Part shown: positions 6,809 through 13,247 of the stretch, one piece after another | Numbering within the stretch: position 1 is the stretch's first letter | Layout: each line of letters begins with the position of its first letter | Assembly: GCA_934718155.1 (NCBI GenBank) | Contig: CAKUZF010000056.1 | Location: forward strand, 1-13,247 | DNA length: 13,247 bases | Origin: an uncultured Parabacteroides sp. | GTDB lineage: Bacteria > Bacteroidota > Bacteroidia > Bacteroidales > Tannerellaceae | Direction: 5' to 3' | Position numbers and translations under genes: made by a program | Notes under the pieces: generated by a model | The model's input: only the letters and a program-made list of their open reading frames with translations | The model's database searches: none | What the model was told of the DNA's origin: nothing

Positions 6809-8626
6809 CTACTTGTTTAATGATGTCAATGCGTCGATGAGTTTATCGTTCTCTTCCGTGTTGCGGATGGCGATGCGGATGTATTGCTTTCCCTCGAATC
6901 CGGCCTTCTTGCTGCAATCCTTCAGCAGGATGTTGAAGCGGGTCAGCAGGGTGCTGCAAATGGACTCGGCTGTCTGTCCTGCCGCTACCTCGCAGAGGAA
7001 ATAGTTGGCTGCCGAAGGGATAACACGCAGGCAGTCGATCTGCTTCAGTTGCTGAAGGAAGCGGGTTCTCTCGTCGACGAATTTCGCCCGTGCTCGCTTG
7101 TAGTCCTCCCTGTATTTGATGAAGATCTGCATGTAGAACTCGGCGAAGGAGTTGATGTTCCAGATGGAGACCTCTCGCTTCAGCTGCTGGATGAGCTGTG
7201 TGTCGCCCGAAGCCAAGAAGCCGAGGCGCAGACCGGGCACTCCGTAGGATTTCGAGATGCTCTTGATGACTACCAATTGCGGATTGTCGCGCAGCGTTTG
7301 TGTGTCGAGTAGCGAAAGGCTGTCGTCGGTTCGAGCGAAATCGAGGAACGACTCGTCGATCAATAGGCGAATGCCCTTCTGTTTGCTCCATTCTAATAAG
7401 GAGAGCAGCTCTGCTTTCGAAAGCAGGTTGCCCGAAGGGTTGTCGGGGTTGATGACGAGCAGCTGGTCGATCTCCTTCTTGTCGAAGAAGTCGATCAAGT
7501 CTGAGCTGGTGTAGCTGAAGTCGGCATTGTCGGGCTTGAAGTACACCAACTTGTCGGAGCTAAGCCGATTGGGGTATTCCTCGAACGTGGGCAGGCAGAC
7601 TCCTGTCTTTTTCGATGCGGCCACGTGCATGTAGGCGTTGATCAGCTCCGCTGCTCCGTTTCCTACAACGATTTGGTCGGCTGCGATCTCGGCGTAGCGA
7701 GCGGCCAGCTGGGCATTGACTTGCATGCCCGAGGGGTACTCGGTCAGCAGGATGTCGAAATTGGAGCGTATCTCGTCTTTCATGCGTGGGGTGGGGAAGT
7801 AGGGGTTCACCAGGTAGCAAAAGTCGAGCATGAAGGGGAAGCGCCAGTAGCCACCAAACCGCTTGCCGTAGAGCGAAAGGGCCTCTTTCCCCTCAGCGAA
7901 TAGGGCTTCGGCGTTGTTGAGGTCTTGCTGGTCGTCAATCTCATACCATTTCTCGTCGTTGATCACCATGGCTTTCAGGTCGGGCTTGTCGAGTAGCGAG
8001 ATGACCTTCAGCACCTGCTCGTAATACTCGTTGTTACCCAAGGCTTTGCAGTAGGCTTCCAAGAAGGGGACATACTTGTTGGTGGAGAACTCTTGGCTGA
8101 ACTTATAGATGTTGACGGTCTTGAAATAGCTCTCCTTTTGGCTGAACTGAAAGGCCTTCTTCGAGATGAAGTTCAAGATGTTGCTCTCGTCGTCGAGGCG
8201 CACCACCGTGCCGTCCATCCAGCTTTGGTATTTGGCTACCACGGCCAAGTTGGGGTAGGGGTGGTTGATCAGCTTTGTCAGGATTGTGTCGGAGAAGATC
8301 AGGTCTGACTCCAGGAGCAGGGTCTCGTCTTCAACGAGGTAGTGTTTAGCCAGATAGAGCGAGTAGATGTTGTTGGTCTTATCATACACCGGATTCTCTA
8401 CATAGATAATAGGGGTATTGCCCACCTTGCTTCCTACCAGCTCCTTGAGCTTCTCGCCCTTGTAGCCCACCACCAAGATAATTCGATCTAATGGCAGTTG
8501 GCTTAATTGGGTAAGCATACGCTCGATCAAGGTTTGGTTGTGTACCTTGACCATGCATTTTGTGTTGTTCTGAGTCAATTCCCCCAGGCGCTTGCCCATG
8601 CCTGCTGCTAATATGATTGCTTGCAT
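6809..8626 (-). CDS. Nucleotidyltransferase–PLP aminotransferase/decarboxylase fusion
   Basis: A 605-residue two-domain enzyme. Residues 1-~245 are a LicC-like NTP transferase: QAIILAAGMGKRLGELT, the K..MVKV motif, the metal Asp in LLLESDLIF (~108), and the typical end motif WYEIDDQQDL (~227-236). Residues ~255-605 are a fold-type I PLP enzyme of the HisC/CobD group: substrate-binding NPDNPSGN (~393-400), cofactor Asp in LLIDESFLDF (~424), Schiff-base Lys in SISKSYGVPGLRLG (~459), and carboxylate-binding Arg in YIRIAIRN near the C-terminus. Both sites look intact. Related fusions pair a cytidylyltransferase for phosphocholine or 2-aminoethylphosphonate with a PLP enzyme. The likely product is therefore a CDP-linked amino compound, made from a transaminated or decarboxylated phosphorylated precursor. 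No phosphonate mutase gene is present here. It is the first gene of the operon. Confidence 0.85.
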   Translation of the reverse strand: MQAIILAAGMGKRLGELTQNNTKCMVKVHNQTLIERMLTQLSQLPLDRIILVVGYKGEKLKELVGSKVGNTPIIYVENPVYDKTNNIYSLYLAKHYLVEDETLLLESDLIFSDTILTKLINHPYPNLAVVAKYQSWMDGTVVRLDDESNILNFISKKAFQFSQKESYFKTVNIYKFSQEFSTNKYVPFLEAYCKALGNNEYYEQVLKVISLLDKPDLKAMVINDEKWYEIDDQQDLNNAEALFAEGKEALSLYGKRFGGYWRFPFMLDFCYLVNPYFPTPRMKDEIRSNFDILLTEYPSGMQVNAQLAARYAEIAADQIVVGNGAAELINAYMHVAASKKTGVCLPTFEEYPNRLSSDKLVYFKPDNADFSYTSSDLIDFFDKKEIDQLLVINPDNPSGNLLSKAELLSLLEWSKQKGIRLLIDESFLDFARTDDSLSLLDTQTLRDNPQLVVIKSISKSYGVPGLRLGFLASGDTQLIQQLKREVSIWNINSFAEFYMQIFIKYREDYKRARAKFVDERTRFLQQLKQIDCLRVIPSAANYFLCEVAAGQTAESICSTLLTRFNILLKDCSKKAGFEGKQYIRIAIRNTEENDKLIDALTSLNK

Positions 8627-8742
8627 ACTGTCTTCTTTTTAAGTAATAGCCACATCACGTCATGTCATGTTTCTCCTGCTATAGATGCTCTTTGTTAGAG
8701 AAACGCTGCATGAGTCCTTTTTATTGTGTCGTAAATAGCCCC

Positions 8743-8750
8743 CAAAGGTA
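8743..8750 (-). promoter_or_regulatory. Candidate -7 promoter element of the fusion-enzyme operon
   Basis: On the minus strand this reads TACCTTTG, a full match to the Bacteroides -7 consensus TAnnTTTG, 116 nt upstream of the ATG at 8626. It implies a leader of roughly 110 nt. No TTTG -33 element is obvious upstream, as is common for weak Bacteroides promoters. Confidence 0.5.
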
Positions 8751-8821
8751 CTATATTTTCCCCGATTAGCCTTCTCCTCAGCCCTCTGAATTGAGCGGGG
8801 TGTCTCCCTTTCTGCAGCCTT

Positions 8822-10078
8822 TCAATAAGAAAGGACTTGTATATCTGGATAGTTCGGCTCGTCGGCAGGCTGGTAGGCTCCGAAGTAGGTGGTGTAGATC
8901 TTGCGCTCCTGTGTGTCGAAGGCGTGGATGCAGAAGGCGTTGCTGCTGAGCTTGTCTTCTTCGCGCTCCACGCGGTTATAGACCACGCCTCGCTCGCTGG
9001 GCGCTTGGTTGGTGCAGATAATCATCTGCTGCTTCGGAAGATGCGGTTGCTCGTTGCTTAAGCCGCTGATCTCGAAATGGGCGTTGGCATGGATGTGTCC
9101 ACCTAAGTAGCAGATAAAGTCGGCCCGGCTGGTCGAGAAGTCGAAATCCACATGGATGGAGTCTCCTCCGAACTGGTCGGGATAGCTCTTTTGCAGGGTG
9201 GTATGCCCACGGAATGCCTCTACGATCTCGGGGATCATTTGCCAAGGATGCACGTAGTCGCCATCGCATAGGTAGGTGGAAGCCCCCGTGTCTCTCTGCT
9301 GGAAGGGGAAATGGTTCAGTATGATCACGCTGTGTGCTTCGGTCATGCCTTTGAGAGCCACGTTGCCTAACCAATCGATTTGCGTTTGGCTATAGATGGC
9401 ATAGTTGAGCGTGTTGTAGGTGTCGCTGGGCTGGTCGATCATGTCGAGGGCGATGATGCGGATGATGCCTCCCTGGGGGTTGGGCAGGTCTTCGTAGTAA
9501 TAGTTCTCTTCGGTTTGTCGCAGGTAGGCGTTGGCGCTGTTGGTGAACAGGAGGTTGGTGATTTCCGATTTGTGGAAGAGGGTGTGCATGATGGGCTCAT
9601 GGTTCTTCTGAACTCCGATGTTGCTGTCGTGGTTGCCTGTGCAGATTAGGGTGGGGATGCGGTTGTCTTGCTGGATGCAAGTGGCGAAGGAGCGCATGAA
9701 GCTTGTGGCTTGAGGCTTCTCGGCGTAAGAGATAAAGTCGCCGGTAATGGCTATGGCGTTGATGCGTAGCGCGTCTTGGTTGGCGAACCGGATGGATTGA
9801 AGCAGGTTGATGGGGAGCTGATAATGGTTGCTGGGCGACCAGGAGGATAGGTGCACATCGGAGATGTGTACCAGCTTGAACCGCTCTGTAGTCGCATCGT
9901 TGGGCTTTTGATACATGATTTGCCGGATGCGGGCTGTGGCGGCTGTGTTGTTTTGTGTGTAGAGGTGTTCGTTTAGTTCTTGGCGAGATTGAAGTTGATC
10001 CACCAAGTCTTTGCTGCATGCGGCCAGTAGCAGCAGGCAGAGATGCAATAGGCAAGTATGGAACGTCTGTTTATTCAT
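8822..10078 (-). CDS. Lipoprotein calcineurin-like metallophosphoesterase
   Basis: A 418-residue protein that starts with a lipoprotein signal: basic/polar start, hydrophobic LLHLCLLLL, lipobox LLAAC with lipidated Cys21. It is therefore exported and anchored in an outer or inner membrane. The full set of metal-ligand motifs of the calcineurin-like family is present: ISDVHLS (D74, H76), ITGDF (D114), CTGNHDS (N149, H150, D151), LNHFP (H256) and GGHIH (H328, H330). It should be an active dinuclear-metal phosphohydrolase; the substrate (nucleotide, phospholipid or phosphosugar) is unknown. It lies between the galactose operon, from which a terminator-like hairpin separates it, and the glycan-modification operon. 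A functional link to either is not established. Confidence 0.85.
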   Translation of the reverse strand: MNKQTFHTCLLHLCLLLLAACSKDLVDQLQSRQELNEHLYTQNNTAATARIRQIMYQKPNDATTERFKLVHISDVHLSSWSPSNHYQLPINLLQSIRFANQDALRINAIAITGDFISYAEKPQATSFMRSFATCIQQDNRIPTLICTGNHDSNIGVQKNHEPIMHTLFHKSEITNLLFTNSANAYLRQTEENYYYEDLPNPQGGIIRIIALDMIDQPSDTYNTLNYAIYSQTQIDWLGNVALKGMTEAHSVIILNHFPFQQRDTGASTYLCDGDYVHPWQMIPEIVEAFRGHTTLQKSYPDQFGGDSIHVDFDFSTSRADFICYLGGHIHANAHFEISGLSNEQPHLPKQQMIICTNQAPSERGVVYNRVEREEDKLSSNAFCIHAFDTQERKIYTTYFGAYQPADEPNYPDIQVLSY

Positions 10079-10111
10079 GTTGAATAGAGGAAGGTTGAAT
10101 GTTTAAATTTC

Positions 10112-10145
10112 GCCCCAGGCTGGTCCTATCGGATGAGCCTGGGGC
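10112..10145 (-). terminator. Hairpin terminator after the galactose operon
   Basis: A perfect 10-bp GC-rich stem, GCCCCAGGCT (10112-10121) with AGCCTGGGGC (10136-10145), encloses a 14-nt loop. It lies 32 nt beyond the galK stop. On the minus strand it is followed by GAAATTTAAAC rather than a pure T run, so it may be only moderately efficient, or act as an mRNA 3'-end stabiliser. It also falls in the 5' region of the phosphoesterase gene. Confidence 0.65.
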
Positions 10146-10177
10146 TTTGGTATAATTTATAGTCGTTTATGAAGGTC

Positions 10178-11320
10178 TCAGATCTGGCGTGAGCCGTCGC
10201 TGATAACCACATCGTACACCTTCGGCTCGCGGCCATACTTGGCCTTGTATTCGCGCTTCGCTGTAGCGATGAAGTTGTCGTAAAGCTCATCCTTCACAAG
10301 GTTGATGGTGCAACCGCCGAAGCCGCCGCCCATCACGCGTGAACCCGTTACGCCGCAGCTCTTGGCCAGGTCGTTCAGGAAGTCGAGCTCTTCGCAGCTA
10401 ACCTCGTAGAGCTTGCTCATGCCGTGGTGCGTCTCATACATCTTAGCGCCTACCGTCTCATAGTCGCCACGCTCCAGGGCGTCGCACACGTCGAGCACAC
10501 GCTGGATCTCGCCGATAACGTATTCCGCACGCATGTAGTCTTCGGCGCTTACCTCGGCTTTCACTTCGTCGAGCATAGCCATGTCGGCATCACGCAGGAA
10601 CACCACCTCGGGATGGTACTTCTTCATGGCGGCTACCACGTTCTCGCACGACTGGCGGCGCTTGTTGTAGGCCGATGAGGCCAACTCGTGCTTCACGACA
10701 GAGTCGAGCAGCACCAGCTTATAGCCCACGGGGTTGAACGGATAGTACTTGTACTCCAGCGAGCGGCAGTCTAAGCGAATCAGGCTGCCTGCCTTGCCGA
10801 ACACCGATGCGAACTGGTCCATGATGCCACAGTTCACGCCGCAATAGTTGTGCTCCGTAGCTTGGCCGATCTTTGCCAACTCAAACTTGTCGATACCCAA
10901 GCCGTAGAGCTGGTTCAGCGCGAAGGCGAAGGTGCTCTCTAATGCTGCCGACGACGACATGCCTGCGCCTAAGGGAACGTCGCCTGCGAAGACCGTGTCG
11001 AATCCCTTCACTGCGCCGCCACGCTTGATGATCTCGCGGCATACGCCGAAGATGTAGCGTGCCCAGCTTGCCTTGGGGGCATCAGCCTCCTCAAGGCCGA
11101 ACTCGGCATAGTCGTTCAGGTCGAGCGCAAAGGCGCGAACCTTGTCGGTGCCATTGGGCTTGATCTCGGCGATCATTCCTTTATCTACCGCGCCGGGGAA
11201 TACGAACCCGCCGTTGTAGTCGGTATGCTCGCCGATCAGGTTGATACGCCCCGGAGAAGCGAAGAACGCTTCCTCGGTGGCGAACAACTCGTTGAATTTA
11301 TTGCTAATAGCTTGTCGCAT
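10178..11320 (-). CDS. galK: Galactokinase
   Basis: A 380-residue GHMP-family kinase that converts galactose plus ATP to galactose 1-phosphate, the entry step of the Leloir pathway in the cytoplasm. The galactokinase signature GRINLIGEHTDYNGG (~24-38) is exact. The ATP-binding loop VPLGAGMSSSAALE (~115-128), the catalytic-base segment CGIMDQFASVFG (Asp168) and the C-terminal GHMP motif GGGFGGCTINLV are all present. Length matches bacterial GalK. It is the last gene of galM–permease–galK, 42 nt after the permease, with an AT-rich Bacteroidetes-type leader before its ATG and a hairpin downstream. No galT is seen in the window. Confidence 0.97.
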   Translation of the reverse strand: MRQAISNKFNELFATEEAFFASPGRINLIGEHTDYNGGFVFPGAVDKGMIAEIKPNGTDKVRAFALDLNDYAEFGLEEADAPKASWARYIFGVCREIIKRGGAVKGFDTVFAGDVPLGAGMSSSAALESTFAFALNQLYGLGIDKFELAKIGQATEHNYCGVNCGIMDQFASVFGKAGSLIRLDCRSLEYKYYPFNPVGYKLVLLDSVVKHELASSAYNKRRQSCENVVAAMKKYHPEVVFLRDADMAMLDEVKAEVSAEDYMRAEYVIGEIQRVLDVCDALERGDYETVGAKMYETHHGMSKLYEVSCEELDFLNDLAKSCGVTGSRVMGGGFGGCTINLVKDELYDNFIATAKREYKAKYGREPKVYDVVISDGSRQI

Positions 11321-11362
11321 AAATTTATCGTTTTGTGTGTTTGTAGAAAGGGGGAGCGATTG

Positions 11363-12616
11363 TTACTTCTTCTCGCTAACCTTGCTGCCTACCAACGCAT
11401 AGAACAGGATGTAGCCTGCGCATGCCAACGGGATGATGTAGCTGCTCAAGATGTTGCCTGTCATGTCGATTACCAATGCCTGAACGGCTACCATCACTGC
11501 GCAACCGAACACCATTGTCATGAAGATACCTGAAGCGGCTGCGGTGTACTTGCCCAAGCCCTCAACGGCCATGTTGAAGATACCGCCCCACATCACTGAA
11601 GTACAAAGACCTACGCAGATGAATGCTGCTACGCCGATGGGCACCTCTACCCAAACCATTGACAAGTTAGCCCAGTCAACACCCGGAACGTTTACTGTCC
11701 AAGAGGCCGGTGAGAACATACCGAACGCCAAGAGGGCGATAGCGGCTACAGCTACGGTGCTTACCATGGCGCGGCTGGAAACCTTACCTGCGATTGAGCC
11801 ACCTACCGAACGGCCGATGAACATCGCAAACCAGTAAACCGCTGCGATCAATGAAGCTACACCGGCAGAAACGCCTACCTCGCCAATCAAATACTTGATC
11901 ATGTAAGTCGGAGTACCTACCTCAACGCTCATATACAAGAAGATGGCCAATGCGCCTAATGCGAAGTGGCGATAGCTCAATGCGCCCTTTACCAACTCCA
12001 TCTGTACCGGCTCTTGCTCCGGCTCCTCAATCTTCGTGAAGAACAATACAATGGCTGCCAATACGAAGATTGCCAAGGCGATGTACATGGCGGGAGCTGC
12101 GTCGGCGATACCTGTCTCTTTGGTTACCTCGCCAATCAACGCACCCAGGATGATGTAAACTGCTACGGCTGCTGCGCTGTTGAACGCACCACCGATCTGG
12201 ATCAGCTGGTTACCGGTGTTACCACCGCCGCCGAGTACGTTCAGCAAGGGGTTAACAACCGTGTTCAACATACACATACAGAAACCGCTGACGAATGCGC
12301 CCAACAGGTAGATCCACATGCTGCCTACTGAGCCTGAGAGCAGCTCGAGCAACATACCTACGATACCAACGCCAAGAGCCATCAACGCTGTCTTCTTATA
12401 ACCGAACTTCACGATCAACATACCGCTGGGGATACCCATCACCAGGTAAGCGATGAAGTTGGCGTAGTTGCCAATCTGAGACTGGAGCTCAGATGCGCCA
12501 AATTGGTTCTGCACGATGACAGCCATCGGAGAACAGAGGTTAGTTACGAACGCAATCATTGCGAAGAGCGCGATCATCATGATAATCGCAGCCCATTGTT
12601 TTGCTTGTTGTGCCAT
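11363..12616 (-). CDS. FHS-type glucose/galactose MFS transporter
   Basis: A 417-residue permease with about 12 hydrophobic spans, similar to the fucose–galactose–glucose:H+ symporter group of the major facilitator superfamily. Diagnostic stretches include an N-terminal FVTNLCSPM loop, the span-2/3 loop IPSGMLIVKFGYKKTALMA (GxxxxKxGYK type) and GNTGNQLIQIGGAFN in the middle of the N-terminal half. A charged loop EEPEQEPVQ separates the two six-helix bundles. It probably imports galactose and/or glucose across the inner membrane for the kinase encoded next. It sits 37 nt after galM and 42 nt before galK on the same strand. This arrangement is standard in Bacteroides galactose operons. The exact sugar range cannot be told from sequence. 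Confidence 0.88.
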   Translation of the reverse strand: MAQQAKQWAAIIMMIALFAMIAFVTNLCSPMAVIVQNQFGASELQSQIGNYANFIAYLVMGIPSGMLIVKFGYKKTALMALGVGIVGMLLELLSGSVGSMWIYLLGAFVSGFCMCMLNTVVNPLLNVLGGGGNTGNQLIQIGGAFNSAAAVAVYIILGALIGEVTKETGIADAAPAMYIALAIFVLAAIVLFFTKIEEPEQEPVQMELVKGALSYRHFALGALAIFLYMSVEVGTPTYMIKYLIGEVGVSAGVASLIAAVYWFAMFIGRSVGGSIAGKVSSRAMVSTVAVAAIALLAFGMFSPASWTVNVPGVDWANLSMVWVEVPIGVAAFICVGLCTSVMWGGIFNMAVEGLGKYTAAASGIFMTMVFGCAVMVAVQALVIDMTGNILSSYIIPLACAGYILFYALVGSKVSEKK

Positions 12617-12653
12617 TTAATTTAAATTATTATGATTAGTACTTAATTGATTT

Positions 12654-13247
12654 TTATTCTACGTTGAATTTATAGATCGTCGTGCTGGCGAATGTCTCGC
12701 CTGGACGTAGCAGGGTGGAGGGATACTCCGGCCTGTTGGGGCTGTCGGGGAAATGTTGCGTTTCCAGGCAGAGCGCCGCCCGCTCGGGGTAGCGTTGGCC
12801 CGGTTTGCCCTCGAAGTGGCCCGTCATCCAGTTGCCCGTGTAGAGCTGCACGCCGGGCTGGGTGGTATAAACCTCCATCTCGATGCCTGTCTTGGGTGAG
12901 CTGCAGCGGGCGCAGAACGAGAGTTCCTCGCCTACCTTATTTAATATATAGGTATGGTCGTAGCCTTTGCCGAAGCGCAATTGCTCGAAGTCGGCGTTGA
13001 TGCGCTCGCCAACCGTATGGGGTGTGCGGAAATCCATCGGTGTGCCCTCCACAGCGGCCTTAGGGCCATAGGGGATGGCGGTCTCGTCGGTCGGCAGGTA
13101 GTAGTCGGCGTTGATGGTCAGCAGATGGTCGCCGATGTAGGGGTCACCTGCGCCCGAGAGGTTGAAATAGGAGTGATTGGTCAGGTTTAAGACCGTCGGC
13201 TTGCTGGTCGTGGCCCGGTAGGAGATGATCACCTCGTTCTCGTCGGT
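12654..13247 (-). CDS. galM: Aldose 1-epimerase (mutarotase), 5' part cut off
   Basis: The frame is open through the right edge of the window (198 codons visible), so the true start lies outside; a GTG at 13230-13232 is internal, not the start. Family motifs present are VLNLTNHSYFNLSG (catalytic His), GYDHTYIL, the TGNWM segment, and ALCLETQHFPDSPNRPEYPS, which holds the catalytic Glu near the C-terminus. The residues equivalent to the first active-site His lie beyond the edge. The enzyme interconverts alpha and beta anomers of galactose and glucose and feeds alpha-galactose to galactokinase. It is the first visible gene of the galM–permease–galK operon, with a 37-nt AT-rich gap to the permease. 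Some family members are exported lipoproteins; the missing N-terminus prevents a decision. Confidence 0.95.
   Translation of the reverse strand, partial: TDENEVIISYRATTSKPTVLNLTNHSYFNLSGAGDPYIGDHLLTINADYYLPTDETAIPYGPKAAVEGTPMDFRTPHTVGERINADFEQLRFGKGYDHTYILNKVGEELSFCARCSSPKTGIEMEVYTTQPGVQLYTGNWMTGHFEGKPGQRYPERAALCLETQHFPDSPNRPEYPSTLLRPGETFASTTIYKFNVE

Noticed and set aside
6843..7391. Minus-strand 182-codon frame inside the fusion enzyme
   Set aside because: Arg/His/Pro-rich translation in an alternative frame of the PLP domain, with no motif; a shadow of the real gene.
8758..8802. CCCCG...CGGGG inverted repeat as a terminator for the phosphoesterase gene
   Set aside because: Only 5 bp of stem around a loop of more than 30 nt and no T run; too weak to call.
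13230..13232. GTG as a start codon for galM
   Set aside because: The frame stays open upstream to the window edge and the aldose epimerase family has a further N-terminal part, so the GTG is internal.

Overview
The window looks like chromosomal DNA of a gut-type Bacteroidales bacterium (Bacteroides or a close relative). The evidence is the gene order galM–MFS sugar permease–galK, AT-rich leaders without Shine-Dalgarno sequences, and candidate promoters of the Bacteroides -7 type (TAnnTTTG). Family names below come from recognised motifs and remembered family features; no database search was run.

Region 1 (1-4428) is AT-rich and looks like part of a defence island. On the plus strand are a probable 3' end of an upstream gene (1-176) and a ~477-residue BrxL-type AAA+ protein of the BREX phage-defence family (180-1613), closed by a clear hairpin terminator. 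About 600 bases of non-coding wreckage follow (1614-2226). They hold a degenerate winged-helix tail of the kind found on Fic or AlbA_2/AAA_4 proteins and the first ~45 codons of an IS transposase. Next, on the minus strand, is a two-gene RloA/RloB (AbiL-like) pair: an SMC/ABC-type ATPase and a small TOPRIM-like RloB protein that carries a -1 frameshift in a four-base homopolymer. Three copies of an 11-mer at an exact 22-bp period sit at 4311-4365, just where base composition changes.

Region 2 (4429-8821) is GC-richer and holds a tight three-gene minus-strand operon. In transcription order it encodes a 605-aa fusion of a LicC-type nucleotidyltransferase with a HisC/CobD-like PLP enzyme, an opine (octopine/nopaline) dehydrogenase-family protein, and a Wzx-type polysaccharide flippase. 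The set suggests a pathway that makes a nucleotide-activated amino-alcohol or opine-like phosphate substituent for a surface glycan. This is the best candidate here for an undescribed system.

Region 3 (8822-13247) has a surface lipoprotein metallophosphoesterase and the galactose operon: galM (cut by the window edge), an FHS-type sugar/H+ symporter and galK. A perfect 10-bp-stem hairpin lies between galK and the phosphoesterase gene. No rRNA, tRNA or CRISPR array was seen.
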